This document shows, one piece after another, positions 1 to 43,100 of a stretch of DNA of 64,000 bases. The stretch's first letter is position 1. Each line of letters begins with the position of its first letter. The notes beneath the pieces are model-generated. The model did not search any database. It was not told the DNA's origin and saw nothing but the letters and a program-made list of their open reading frames with translations. Origin of the DNA: Ursus arctos (taxonomy: Eukaryota; Chordata; Mammalia; Carnivora; Ursidae); the NCBI RefSeq assembly GCF_023065955.2, contig NW_026622874.1, forward strand, positions 11,204,001 through 11,268,000. Direction: 5' to 3'. The position numbers and the translations under genes were made by a program.

Positions 1-371
1 CATTTTCCCAGCTTTATTGAGGTGATTTTGGCAAATAAAAATTGTATATATTTGAGAAGTACAACATGATGATTTATGTATGTATATATGTGATTACCAC
101 AATTAAGCTAATTAACACTTCCATCACCTCACCTAGTTACCATTTTCTTTTTTTGTGGTGAAAACACTTAAGATCTACAGTCTTAAATTTCAAGTATAAA
201 ATGTTAAGTACAGTCACCGTACTACTTAATTATGTCCACATATAAGTGAGATCATGCAGTATTTGTCATTTTGTGTCTGGAATGTGTCTTAGCATGATGT
301 CCTGAAAGTTCAACCACATTGTTTTCAATGGCAGACTTTCCTTCTTTTTTTTAAGGCTGAGTAATATTCTA

Positions 372-373
<2 letters not shown>

Positions 374-402
<29 letters not shown>
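374..402. repeat. (GT)n microsatellite
   Basis: About 14 GT units within the L1 3' region. Confidence 0.95.
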
Positions 403-865
403 ATATTTTTTATATCCATTCATCCATCAACAGACACTCACGTTGTTTCCATTTCTTAGCTATAGTGAATAATGCTGCAATGGACACGGGAATGCAGATA
501 TCTCTTTAAGATATTGATTTCGTTTCCTTTGGATATATATTCAGAAGGGAAATTGCTGGATCATATGGTAGTTCTATTTTTAATTTTTGGAGGCAACTTC
601 TTACTACTTTCCATAATAGCTGTACCAATTTCTATTCTCACCAACAGTGTACAGAATTCCATTTTCTTCATACCCTCACCGGCCCTGGTTACCTCTTTTT
701 TGTAGTAGCCGTCCTCACAGGTATGAGGTGATGACCTCATTGTGGATATGATTTATATTTCCCTAATGACTAGGGATGTTGAACATCTTTTCATATATCT
801 ATTTGTCATTTGTATATCTTCTTTGGAAAAATGTCAGTTTAGGTCCTTTGCTCATTTAAAAAAAA

Positions 866-981
866 TTTGTTTTATTATTTTTTATTTTTAAATACTCTCT
901 ACACCCAACATGGGGCTTGAACTCACAACCCCAAGGTCAAGAGTCCCATGCTCCACTGATTGAGCCAGTCAGGCACCGCCT
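866..981 (-). mobile_element. SINEC copy nested in the L1
   Basis: On the minus strand it reads GGCGGTGCCTGACTGGCTCA through the GGTTGTGAGTTCAAGCCCCA box to an A-rich tail: a short carnivore tRNA-Lys SINE. It splits the L1 3' region. Confidence 0.85.
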
Positions 982-3900
982 TTCCCCATTTTTAAATCAG
1001 GTGTTGTTTTTTTTTTTTCCCATCAAGTTTTTAAATATATTTTAGGTTTCAACACCTTATTGGAGATAGAGTTTGCAAATATTTTCTCTCATTCCATAGA
1101 TTTATTTTTTGTTTTATTGATTAGTTCTTTCACTACACAGAAACTTTTTATTTTGATGTAGGCCCACTTGTTTATTTTTGTTTTTGTTGCCTGTGCTTTT
1201 TGTGTTATAGCCCCAAAAATCATTGGGAAAACACATGTCGAAGAGGTTTCCTCCTACCTTTTCTCCTAGAAGTTTTATGGTTTCAGGTCTTACATTTAAA
1301 TATTTAATCTATTTTAAGTTAATTTTTGTGTATGCTATAAGCTAAGGGTCCAGTTTCATTCTTTTGCATGTGGATATCCAGTTTTTCTAACATTAATTAT
1401 TGAAGAGACTATATTTTTCCCATTGTGTATTTTTAGTGCTCTTGTCAAATATTAGTGACTATATATGTATGTGTTTATTTCTGGGCTCTCTATTTGGTCT
1501 AAGTGTCTGTTTTTATGCTGTTATTACACTGTTTGATTGCTATAGCTTTGTAATATAGTTTGAAATAAAAAGCCTTCAGCTTTGCTCTTCTTGTTCAAGA
1601 TTGTTTTGGTTATTCAGGGTCTTTTGTGGTTCCATATGAATCTAGAATTGTTTTTTTCTATTTTCATGAAAAATGCCATTGGAATTTTGTTAGGGATTGT
1701 ATTGAATCTGTACATAGCTTTGATTAATCTGAACATTTTAACAAAATTAATTCTTCCAATCCATTAACATAGAGCATCTTTCTATTTGGTTGTCTCTTCT
1801 TCATTTTCTTTCATAAATATCTTATAGTTTTTGGGGTTGGATCTTAGATCTTTCACCGCCTTGGATAAATTTATTCCTTAAGCATTTTATTATTTTTAAT
1901 TCTATTGAAATGGGATTGTTTTCTTCATTTCTGTTTTGGATAGATTGTTGTTAGTTTAATAAGTGCAGCTGATTTTTATATGTTGATTTCATATCTTGCA
2001 ACTTACCACATTCTTTCATTAGTTCTAGTAGATTTTTGGTGGAGTCTTAAGGGTTTTCTATATATAAAATCATATCCTCTGCAAAGAGAGATAATTTTGC
2101 TTTTTCCTTACCAATTTGGATGTCTTTTATTTCTTTTTCTGGCCTGATTATTCTGGGTGGGATTTCTAGCACTATGTTGACTAAAAATGGCACTCTTGTC
2201 TTGTTCCTGATCTTGGAGAAATAGCTTTCTTTGAGTATGATGTTAACTTTGGGTTTGTCACATATGGCCTTTATTATGTTGAGGTACATTTCTTCTATAC
2301 CTAACTTGTTGAGAGTTTTTATATGAAAAGATGTTGAATTTTGTCAATTGCTTCTTCTGCCTCACCTGGGTTGCTATCATGACTTTTATGCTTCATTTTG
2401 TTGGTGTGGCATATCACATTTATTGATTCGTGCATGCTGAAAAATCCATGCATCCCAGGGATAATCTCACTTGATCACAGTGTATGATCACTTTAATGTG
2501 CTGTGGATTTGGTTTGCTAATATTTTGGTGAGGATTTTTGTATCCATGTTCAACAAGGATATTGGGCCGTCATTTTCTTGTCTCGTATTGTCCTTATCTG
2601 GCTTTGGCGTGAGGATAATGCTGGCCTTGTAAAATAAGTTTGGAAGTGTTCCCTCCTCTTCAATATTTTGGAAGAATTTGAAGATTAGTGTTAGCTCTTT
2701 AATGCTTGGTATAATTAACCTATGAAGCCATGTAATTCTGGGCTTTTCTTTGTTTGGAGATTTTTGATTACTGATTCAATCTTCTTACTTGGTAAGAAGT
2801 CTGTTTGGATGTTCTATTTCTTTATGATTCAGTCTGGGTAGGGTGTATATTTCTAGGAAATTATCCATTTATTCTAGACTATCCAATCTGTTAGCATATC
2901 ATCGTTTATAGTAGTCTCTCAGGATTCTTTGCATTTCTGTGATATCAATTGTAATGTCTCCTCTTTCAGTTATAATTTTAACTATTTGAGTCCTCTCTTT
3001 CCTTGGTTAGTTTAGCTAAAGTTTTGTCAGTTTGGCTTATCTTTTCAAAAAACCAGCTCACGGTTATGTTGATCTTTTCTATTGTTTTTCCAATGTCTAC
3101 CTCATTTATTTTTCCTCTAATCTTTATTTCATTCCTTCTGCTAACTTTGGGTTTAGTTTGCTCTTTCCCCTCCCCTAGTTCCTTGAGGTATAAAGCTAGG
3201 TTGTTTATTTGGGAACTTTCTTTGTTTTCTAATGTAGGCATTTATTTCTACAAACTTCTCTCATAACTGTTTTTGCTGTATTCCAAAGTTTTTGTATGTT
3301 GTGTTTCCATTTTCACTCGTCTCAGGATATATTTTTGATTTCCCATTAGATTTCTTTTTGACCATGCTGGAAAGTGCATTTAATTTCCAAATATTTGTAA
3401 ATTTCCAATTTCCTTTTTGTTATTGATTTCTAGTTTCTTACCACCGTGATCAGAAAAGACACTTGATATGATTTTGTTAAGACTTATTTTGTGGCCTAAC
3501 ATATGATGCATCCTAGAGAATATTTCATGTGCACTTGAGAAGAATATGTACTCTGCCGCTGTTGGATGGATTGTTCTTTACATGTCTATTAGGTCCACTT
3601 GGTCTATAGTGTTATTCAATTCCACTATTTCCTTATTGATTTTATGTCTGGATGATTTACCTATTGTTTAAAGTGAGGTATTTAAATCCCCCACTAATAT
3701 TGTATTGTTGTCTATTTCTCCATTCAGTTCTGTTAATATCTACTTCATATATTTAGGTGGTCCAATGTTAGGGGCATATATATTTGTAATTGTTATAACC
3801 TCTTGATAAATTAACCCTTTTATCATATAGTGACCTTGTCTCTTATGACAGTTTGACTTAAAGTCTATTTTGTCTTATATAAGTATAGCCATTCCTGTTC

Positions 3901-5689
3901 TCCTTTGGTTACCATTTGCATGGAAAATTTTTTTTTATCCCTTTACTTTTAACCCATGTATGTCCTTAAAGCTAAAGTGAGTCCCTTGTAGACAGTACAT
4001 TGTTAGATCTTAGTTTTTTATCCATCTGGCTATTCTGTTAGCTTTTGATTGGAGAATTTAATCCATTTACATTTAGAATAAGCATTGATAGGTAAGGGCT
4101 TACTATTGCTATTTTGTTGTTTTCTGACTTTTTTGTGGTTCTTTTGTTCCTTTCTTCCTCTGTTGCTATTTGCCTTGTTATTTGTTGATGTTTTTATTCC
4201 TTTATCTTTTGTGTATCTACTAGAGGTAGAAGTTTTTGCTTTGTGGTTACCATGAGGCTTACATAAAACATCTTATAATTCTAACAGTTTATTTTAAGGT
4301 GATGACAACTGAAATTCAATTGCATAAAAATTTCTACACTATTACTACTCCCTCCCAATTTGTGCTATTGATGTCACACTTTATATCTTTTTATGTTGTA
4401 TATCCATTTACAAAGTATTTTAGCCTGGTGATTTTAATACTTTTGTCTTTAGACTTCTATTTTAATGTTTTAAAAAATTTTAACTAGAGTTAGAAGTCAT
4501 TATGTACCACCATTACAGCGTTATTAAAGTATTCTGAATTTGACTATATATTTACCTTTACCAGAAACTTTTATACTTTCATGTTCTCATGTTACTTAGT
4601 GTCCTTTCATTTCAACTTGAAGAATTCTCTTCAGCATTTCTTGTAAAGCAGCCCTAGTGATGTTGAACTCCCTCAGCTTTTCTTTGTCTTGGACTGTCTC
4701 TTCACTTCTGAAGAAATCTCTTCACTTCTGAAGAAAAGCTTTGCTGAGTATAATATACTATTCTTTGTTGGCAGAGGGTTTTTTTTTTTTTCCCCTTTCA
4801 GCACCTTGAGTATATCATCCCATACTCTCCTAGACTACAAGGTTTCTTCTGAAAAATCTGTGGATAGTCTTATGGGGATCCCCTTGTATATGACAAGTTG
4901 CTTATCTCTTGCTACTTTCAGGATTCTCTCTTTGTCTTTGACTTTTGACAGTTTGATTATCATGTATCTCAGGATAATCTTTGAGTAGATCTTGCTTGGA
5001 GTCCTTTGAGCTTCATGAATCTGTATATCTATAACCCTCCCAAGATTCAGGAAGTTTTTAGTCATTATCTGTATATAAGCTTTCTGCCCCTTCATTTCTT
5101 CTCCTTTTGGGACTCTCATAATGCATATATTAATTCTTTTGATGGTAAATATAGGTAATGCAAGCTTTCTTCACTCTTTTCCATTCTTTTTTTCTCTTTT
5201 TGTCTCTGCAACTGAATAATTTCAAATTACCTATCTTTGAGTTTGCTGAATCTTTCTTCTGCATGATCAAGTCTGCTATTGAAGTTCTCTATTGAATTTT
5301 TTAGTTCTGTCATTATACCCTTCAGTTCCAGGTTCTGTTTGGTTATTTTTTATGGTTTTTATTGATTTGTTACAACATTTATTTTATTTATACATTGTTT
5401 TCCTGATTTCATTTCATTGCCTATCTGTCCTCTTGCACCTCACTGACCTTCCTTAAGATGATTATTTTGAATTTTTTTTGCCAATTTGTAGATCTCTAAT
5501 TCTTTCACATTGGTTATTTGAGCTTTATTAGTTTCCTTTGGTGGTGTCATACTTGCCTGACTTTTTGTGATTCATGTACATTTGAAGGAGCAAACACCCT
5601 CTTCCAGGCTTTAATGACTGATTTTGTCAGGTAAAGACCTTCTCCTGTCAAGTCTCTGGGCTGCTGGGATTGCCTCCGTGATCACAGTT

Positions 5690-6480
5690 GAGTGAAGTTG
5701 GAACCACGTCATGTGGCTGCTTCTGAGCCTATAGCAGTGACTGTGGCTGGTGGGCCTTTTACCAGGGGCTCGGGTGGGCATGGATTCTGTCTGGTCTCTG
5801 GGCAGATGTGACTACCTCTAGGACCTTGGTCAGTAGAGCTAATGCTGGGATAGTGGCTTATTTCAAGGTCAAAGTTGAGTTTGCAAATGGCAGGGCTGTT
5901 ATTAGTTTTTTTTTGATGGGTGTGGCTCCCATCTGGTCCTTGAAAAGGTTCCCACCAGGTCATTGGGTACATCCCTGGGTGGGCAAGACTGCAGTTGGGA
6001 GAGCTGGAGCTGGGTTACAGTGATGCTTCAAGATCTGCTGTGGGATTGAGGTCTGCAGACCAGCCTCCTGGGGCATGGATGGGTGTGACTCCCCAAAAGT
6101 CCCTGAGCTGGCAGGACTATTCCAGGGCTTGAGCTGGTTACGGGGCCACTTTAAGATCCATACTCAGACCAAGGTCTGTGGGCCACCCTCCATGGTCATG
6201 GACAGATGTGACTTCTTCTGGGTCCTTTAGGAAATGATGCTGGTGTCAAGGCCAAGGCCAACTGGGGCTGTAGCTGAGTCCATAATGGGACAAGACTGTT
6301 TCCAAGTTTGTAGCTGGGAGCACCATCAGTGAATCTGCCACCTGAGTGATGTGTCTTCTCAAAATATCCCTCTCGGTCTTGGCTTCCTTTGGGAAGATCT
6401 TGGAATTTCTCAGATTTCTGCCTGGATCCCAAAGCTCTCACAGAAGTACTTTTGTTTGTGGGTAGCTGTCAAATTACTAA
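5690..6480 (-). repeat. Degenerate tandem units at L1 5' end
   Basis: A G-rich block on the plus strand with a recurring GTGTGACT(N)TCCT-like motif at about 5806, 5921, 6080 and 6206, spaced 115-160 nt. It looks like worn tandem monomers in the 5' UTR of the L1. The relation is inferred from position. Confidence 0.5.
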
Positions 6481-6574
6481 TGCTGTGGAGGGATATGAGC
6501 AAGGGACCTCCCATTCCACAATTTTTTCCTGCCTTGACTTCTGAATCAAACAACATATCTTGGAGAACTTTTTA

Positions 6575-7135
6575 TATTAGTACATAGAGTGTTTACATCC
6601 TCTTTTGAAAACAGATGCATAGTATTCCATCATAAAGATGTGCCATATTTATTAAGCTAATTTCCTATTGATGGACATGTTGGGTTGTTTCTAAACCTTT
6701 GCTACTACTACAGTGCAGCAATGAATATCTAATATATACATCATTTCACAGGTGAACAAGTATATCTACGTGGTGAATTACTGGAGTAAGATTGCTGGGT
6801 CAGAGCATATATGCATTTATAATTGTGAGCATATGCATTCGTAATTGTGATACATATTGTCAAATCATCCTCCTGAATGGCTGTATCAAATTACTCTTCC
6901 ACCAACGATGTATGATAGTGCTTGTTTCCTACAGCCTTGCCAACAGATTATGTCATCTGGACTTCTGAGTCTGAGAGGTGGAAACTAGTATCTCAGTGGA
7001 GTTTAATTTGCACTTCTCTTTCTGTTGTGAGTGAGCTTGAGTATTTTTCAAGTGACGAGTTATTTGAATTTCCAAAGTTCTTATTTTCTCTGACATCTTT
7101 TCTAATCTACAAAATAGATAAAAGCTGTTTCTAAC
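6575..7135 (-). mobile_element. Second L1 3'-end fragment
   Basis: Reads like the complement of an L1 3' region (AGTATTCCATCATAAAGATG, TTGCTGGGTCAGAGCATAT, CACCAACGATGTATGATAGTG), similar in order to 340-700 of this window. It is a separate old insertion next to the larger L1. Confidence 0.75.
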
Positions 7136-7242
7136 TTGGAGAGTTAAAATAAAGCTCATGTAAAATGTTTCACACAGTGCTTGGCAATAGCAAGCATCCA
7201 ACAAGTGGCAGCTGCTATTACTAGTAATACTATTGCTGCTGC

Positions 7243-7290
7243 TTCTACTACTACCACTACTACTACTACTATTACTATTACTACTCTTAT
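7243..7290. repeat. (ACT)n trinucleotide repeat
   Basis: Imperfect CTA/ACT repeat, about 16 units. Confidence 0.9.
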
Positions 7291-7455
7291 GCTGCTGAGT
7301 TCGCATGGTGAGTTTAGAGTAATTCCAGATTGATTTGGACAAAAAGACCTGAATCCAATACATGTATACCCTTGAGAGCTGTCAACTCACGGCATTTCAC
7401 CCCATGCATCTAAGACCCCTGAACCTTCACACGGTGGGAAGAACCCCAAAACTCA

Positions 7456-37288
<29,833 letters not shown>

Positions 37289-37560
37289 GGTTCCTTTCCT
37301 GCTCCCGGGACCCGGTCGGGCTCGCGTCCGCCTCCGATCGCCCTCGGCTCCGCAGGGTTGTCCGCCGTCCCGGCTGCAATGCGCTCCGGGAGGCTGCGGG
37401 TGGCGGTGTCCTCCTTGCCTTTGGCTCCCGCGAGTGCAGAGGCCGCTGCAGCCTCGGGCGTTCCTCCCCTCCTAGCGCCCTTCCAGGCAGGGGGTTGGCT
37501 AGGTCACCGCCCCCCCCCCCCCATGGCGGGAGGTAGGAGGCAGAGCAAGCAAATTAGTGA
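37289..37560 (-). promoter_or_regulatory. F5: F5 5' UTR and CpG-rich promoter region
   Basis: This stretch directly upstream of the F5 ATG is GC-rich with many CpG pairs, unlike the AT-rich flanks, and extends a little into exon 1. No clear TATA box is visible near the ATG. A run of 13 C on the plus strand lies at about 37510-37522. Naming it a promoter is inference from position and composition; the start site was not identified. Confidence 0.6.
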
Positions 37561-38329
37561 ATATTTTACCGCAGGTGGAGAAAGGACAGAGATCAGAGGT
37601 GCTGGCAGGCGGCGCAGTGCCCAGGGATTCGTAAGCCACGGGCAAAAGTGTTCCCGCACTTGCACCTGCTGAGGCCACTGGGGCAGTAGCCCCTCACCAC
37701 CCACCGTAAAAACTGCCAGGGCGAAGCGTACATTTGCCAGAACCTCTGCGATTCCCAATGCAACGTCACCCCATGCCCTTAACTGCATCAGTTTCCCTGC
37801 TATCTGGGGGAAAGGGGACTGTGCCGTGTTAGGAGCACAGAAACATTGTAATTTCAGGCCAGGAAGCAAGGGGATGACTACCAGAACGGGGCCTGCAGGC
37901 CTGGACCACCTTACTGATTTCCACCCATGCACAGTTCTGTGTTGATGAGGGCCAGTGGCCACAAAGGCAGCAGAGCCGACTCAGTCCCACTGACTAGCTG
38001 TGCTGGCGTGGGTAAGTGACTCAACCTCTTTAGAGCTCAGTTTTGACATCTGCACAAGGGGGTGATAAGAATCTTTTCCCGGATGCAACTGTTGGGAAGA
38101 TATTGAGAGGTGTCCGATTCCTGGCAATTGGAGCCCGGAGCACATGTGTATTACTATGATTATGCTTTTCCGGACTCAGCGGCCCCCTGTGTTTCTTGGA
38201 GAATCTGCTGTTTCACACTGCCTTGAGATCTCACTTTGCTCTTGATAGAAAATCTGAGATTTACATTGTCTGAAGCATCATTGTAACTGTCCGAGATTCC
38301 CTGAATCTGCATTCCTCCAAGCTTCTGGC

Positions 38330-38524
38330 TTTTTTTTTTTTTTTTAAGATTTTATTTATTTGTCAGAGAGAGAGCGAGCGAGCACAAGCAGGGGGAGTGG
38401 CAGGCAGAGGGAGAGAAGCAGACTCCCCGCTGAGCAAGGAGCCTGATGAGGGACGCCATCCCAGGACCCTGGGATCATGACCTGAGCCAAAGGCAGACGC
38501 TTTATCACTGAGACACCCAGGTGC
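38330..38524 (-). mobile_element. SINEC copy with target duplication
   Basis: T-run, AAGATTTTATTTATTTGTCAG, ending GAGACACCCAGGTGCC. The imperfect repeat CCTCCAAGCTTCTGGC / CCTCCAAGCATCTGTC flanks it. Confidence 0.94.
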
Positions 38525-38599
38525 CCTCCAAGCATCTGTCTTAAAGATGGTTTGTCTCAACAGATTTGCTACATTGTAACCTGGCATCTCACATGAGGT

Positions 38600-38890
38600 C
38601 TCCATGACCTCAGACTCCTCCTCACTTCACTCCTACACACAGTCCTGTCCGCTCCTCTGCTGACGTTACTCTGTCAACTTAGAATATCCATCTCTCCCTC
38701 TTTGCTGAACCCTGTTTCCGTTCAGAGTCCTACCTATCTCCCGAATTCTGGACTCAAATAGACTTTTTCCATTTTATGAGCTACAACACTACTCCATTAT
38801 GATACTCAAATTACTTTGTGGGGATCTGTTGTTCCCGCAATTAGGCTGTAAACTGTCCCGGAGCAGAACAGTGCCTTACTCTTCTGTATC
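38600..38890 (+). mobile_element. L2-like fragment
   Basis: Order of CTCAGACTCCTCCTCACTTC, TTCAGAGTCCTACCTATC and AATTAGGCTGTAAACTGTCC fits a diverged L2 3' region. Confidence 0.5.
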
Positions 38891-39824
38891 TATAATAGCA
38901 GCTGGTAAACCGTCAGCATTCCCTGGGGAAGCTTTTACAAGTTGTCGATTCTGACTCCGACACAGGGCTGATAACCATTGTCCTATGATACCCAGCCTAG
39001 TGATTGGCACAAGATAAGCACAGATGCCATCGACAGCATGTGAGAGAAACTTTTAAAAAAGCAGTGTGTCCCTAAATCCCAAGTTTCCTGCCAAAGCTCT
39101 TGCAAAATTATTGTAACCCTTAGTTAGACCGTTGTACAATTTTTATTTGCATATTTACCCACGGTGTTATTCATTCTGCATGACATGTTTATTGCCTCAC
39201 ATTTCACAGAGACAAGACAACTGTGTTGTTCAGCTCTCTCTTTTTTGCATCAGTTCCAGATAATTACCATGTCACTTTCAACAATCTACGTATTAAACAT
39301 GGGATTTAATAAATAATATCTGTTCTTCCTTGTAGGATGTTCAGGTGATGAGGATTTTTTCTGCTTCTCCGCTTTTCTGATTTGTTTTCTTCTATGATTC
39401 TGTGGGGGGGGCAGTGATACAGTACATATTTGCTGACTGATTGAAGGGTTAAGCTGTAATTGGGACAACGGTCATTGTGTATTACATTGATGTAAACAAA
39501 ATGATGTACACAGATCTTATTGAACAAAACATCAAATAACAGAGCATGGCATTTGGGAAGACTCTTTTTAATTGCCCATTTGAATTTTGGTCTTGAGGTT
39601 CTTCTGGAGAGAGTGACCCGTGGAAGGAAGGTGACATGTGCCTTCCTATCTTGATTCTTGGTCTTTTGCACTCCCTGGTGCCATCCAGAGGCCTCTCTGG
39701 AAGCCTTGCAGCAAGGGAGTAATAGGCTTCCAGCAAGCGCTGGAGACCCCAGAAGATCTGATAGAAATTCCCTCAAGTCACAGATACCACCTGGCTTCCA
39801 GCAGAGCATGCCTCCCTCCAATCC

Positions 39825-40102
39825 AAAAATAAAGAGGCATTTTTATTTTTCCACAGTCTGGTCTTCTGGTAAGTCCGAAGCTTCAGTCTCTGGTTAATTA
39901 GTCTTTCAAGAACAGGACAGCTGGGCAAAGCCCACAGACCCCTGCAGACATCCAGTCCTGGCTTCTGAGGCTTAAGGAAGGGGTGGAGCAGGAAGGGGTG
40001 GTGGGTGGAGAGTTTGGGCTTGTGGCACAATCCTTCTGCTGTCATCCAGAACTAATCTACAGGAAACTCCATGTCCTTTTTTTAACAAGTATTTCCAGAA
40101 AA
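39825..40102 (-). other. SELP: SELP last exon (3' UTR)
   Basis: Aligns with the human SELP 3' UTR: blocks such as GGACATGGAGTTTCCTGTAG and GATTAGTTCTGGA, and the terminal CCAGACTGTGGAAAAATAAA. The acceptor is most likely TTTGCTGCAG (exon start 40102), but the polypyrimidine tract is weak and the boundary is uncertain. The 3' end is set from the poly(A) signal position. Confidence 0.75.
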
Positions 40103-43100
40103 CTGCAGCAAATATGCTACAGTTGAAGTCAAGTCTGGCAGGAAGCCTGATGTTCAAAAATAGGGTCCTGTGGAGGGTGAGCGACGAGACCAGCAGGACA
40201 GGTCTCTGAAAATGAGACGAAAGAAATGAAAATAATTATATTTTCCGAAAAAGCAAGTAAGCAAGCAAGCAGGCCAGCCAGCCAGCCAGCCAGCTAGCTG
40301 GCTCTCAGCATATCTGTCCCCTGAGGATCAACATAATCTCTTTCTAGATTCCCGATATTCTGCTATCTAGGCTACTTTTCTTAGGAAACTCAACTACTCA
40401 CTGAGCTTTTGGGAAGAAACAAAGTATCAGATCATTTTTGTTTCCCCACCAAGTCACATAGGGGATTGGCTCCGTAGAAGTCTGTAAAATTTTTCTAATA
40501 GTATGACTTCTGGTTATCAAGCAAGGCCATGGTGTTGTTAATACCTCCAATCAGCCATTAATGGGAATGTCATACATCCTGAAATAAGTTATATCTTATT
40601 AGAACATTTCTAGCCTGGAGGAAATGGAAATCCTCATATAAACTCTATTGTCACTCTCCTGACATATCTTGTCCCCTGCTGCCAACACAATTTCCTTCAA
40701 GGCTTAAAAACTTAATACATGCTTAAAATTTAACTCATGATTATATAATGAAACATCAAGGTTTAATATTCTTTCTCCTACTGTTCTATTTCCTTCAAAA
40801 ATATCTTCATAGGTAACTTACCTTAAGGGCTCGGGTCAAATGCAGCATTTGTAAAAACTCCGTATGTTCCCAGGTGGCTAAAGAACAGAAATACAAAGAT
40901 GACCTGGCATCTAGTGCTTGGTCCTTGACCACAGTCCCGCACATGCTTCCTGCACAGCCCGTGGATTACCACCCCACCCTGGAATTCTGCTTTAAAAAGG
41001 AAACAAAAATAAATGCCTAAGAGATTTTTGAGATCCTCTTAGCAGCTCTGGGTAATTTGCACTGCACTTACACCCACGTGACGTTACTGTTGATGCTCTA
41101 GGTACCTGAATATTGAATGCCTGCTATGCCTCTTCTTGGGGAGAAGAAATCCTTAGAAAATACCCAGCCTTGATATTTGATCATCTGGCAACAGTTTTCA
41201 AAGAATGGTAGTACTGCCCCCTACAGGTGTTTTTTTTTAATAATTTTTTTTATTATATTATGTTAGTCACCATACAGTACATCCCTGGTTTTTCGATGTA
41301 AAGTTCCATGATTCATTAGTTGCGTGTAACACCCAGTGCACCATGCAATACGTGCCCTCCTTACTACCCATCACCAGCCCATCCCATTCCCCCACGCCCC
41401 TCCCCTCTGAAGCCCTCAGTTTGTTTCTCAGAGTCCATAGTCTCCCATGCTTCATTCCCCCTTCTGATTACCCCCCCTTTCTTTATCCCTTTCTTCTCCT
41501 ACCAATCTTCCTACTTTTTGAATTTTCATAGTGATCAAGAATTCTACTGACACTTAGTGGGAAAGGGCCAGGGGTGCTGGATATCCCAATAGGCGTGGGA
41601 CACAAAAGAATTATCCTACACTCCATACGGTTTTAGAATATCGACTCAATATTCCTGTAGGTGAATAATCCCTGAGCCTAGAACTTAACTGCTTTAAATA
41701 TAAATAATATATATTTTGCATCTTTTAGAATACAATTGCCATGTGAGTTGAGGGAAGATTATGACAGGTTTTCCAACCCTTTACCAGAGGCATTCATCAT
41801 TAAAAAAAGTCGGGTTGGTGTTGGCAACGCCTCTGATGCTGTTTGAGCCACTGATACAGTATTCCTGACTGTTGCTTTTAATGATTGTTGACCCAAAGCT
41901 GCAAGCCTCTGATGATCTCATAGCATCCACTAGAGTGGTGCCTCAGCTTTGGCGTTTTATTTCTATTATATATCCCTTTTAAAATTTTGTATTATATTTA
42001 ATTTTATATTTATTTTTGTTTATTATATCCAATAAATAATATAATATATAATCATATTATATTATATAATATATATTTATATTATAAAATATGATACATA
42101 TTTATATTATAAAATATAATATACAATATTATAAAATATAATATATAATTATAAATAAAATATATAATAAACATATTTATTATATATAAATTTAATAAAT
42201 AAATTTTAATAAATAAATTTATTAAATTTATTATATGTAATTATATATTTCCCTTTTATTTCTCCTTTACTTTATAATTAGGGCACTTACTGATTTTTAA
42301 AAACACTATGTGTGGTTAGGATATGTTATCTGTGTATCTTACTGTAGAATTAGTAAAGGGGACATTGCAAAACATTTTTTGCAGAAAGGGGCATTATTTA
42401 TAATCATTCTGACATTATTACAGTGAATTAAAAAGTCAAACTAGACAAATTTACTCAATCATGAAACTCTGTCTTACCTTTGAGGGTTCAAGGGGCTTTC
42501 CCCGTCATCTGGAATAAGCAAGAAGACACAAATGATCAGTTGAAAAGAAACAAAGACTAGTAGAAGGAGAAAGGTCATCGGTGGTAGGAGTTATTGGGGA
42601 AAGTTGGTGTGCTGATTTTCATATGGGTTCATTGTCAGGGGTATATTGAGAACAAGCTCTCTCTGAGAGATAGGACCCGTGTTGGGCTAAATTAACATTT
42701 TACAGTATTTAATACAGAGTCTTCTCATCTTTCTTCTCTTCCCATTCAGTGACAACCTCTTCTTTTTCCTCTGGTCCCTGCCTTCAACGTCTTGGCTATT
42801 TTTGGTTGTTGTTGATATTGAGATCATTGGTTCTAGAAACACATTACTTTGGCACTTGAGGCCCCTCTATCGTTGCAACCTGTGTCACACTCCCCCAGCC
42901 ACCAGTTGGGCAAGTTAATCACTCACACAAATCCATGCAACTTAACAAGGGCTGCTTTCCTCCTCTGGTAACATAGATGATCACGACTTCCTACCTTAAC
43001 CCAAACAACGGACTCAGAGAGAGGAAACTTTAAATATGGCAGCAGGCCTGTCAATAATCCCATGGATAGGTTAAAGGGGAAAAGTGTCTCATGGCTAAAT

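Larger units (their letters stand above)
1..6570 (-). mobile_element. Old LINE-1, almost full length, antisense to plus
   Basis: Position 1 starts with the complement of an L1 3' end (AATAAAGCTGGGAAAATG on the minus strand). ORF2 remains read on the minus strand: a reverse transcriptase segment at about 2047-2289 ending [11 protein letters not shown], and the segment before it at about 2978-3241 (KELGEGKEQTKPKVSRRNEI). Endonuclease-region sequence follows at about 3500-4100 and 5' parts up to about 6.5 kb. Many stops and indels break both ORFs, so it is inactive. A SINE is inserted at about 866-981. The exact subfamily (L1M class) and 5' limit are not certain. Confidence 0.85.
37561..39824. 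other. F5-SELP intergenic gap
   Basis: About 2.3 kb between the F5 promoter region and the SELP 3' end. It holds a MIR-like stretch (37980-38130), a SINE (38330-38524) and an L2-like stretch (38600-38890). The open frames here are short and show no protein family. Confidence 0.8.
40878..42477 (-). other. SELP: SELP intron between tail exons
   Basis: 1.6 kb with a carnivore L1 tail (41228-41536) and an AT-only tract (41990-42250). Confidence 0.85.

Noticed and set aside
39306..39821. 171-residue minus-strand open frame just below the SELP 3' end
   Set aside because: No similarity to a known family; sits in the intergenic gap after the poly(A) signal.
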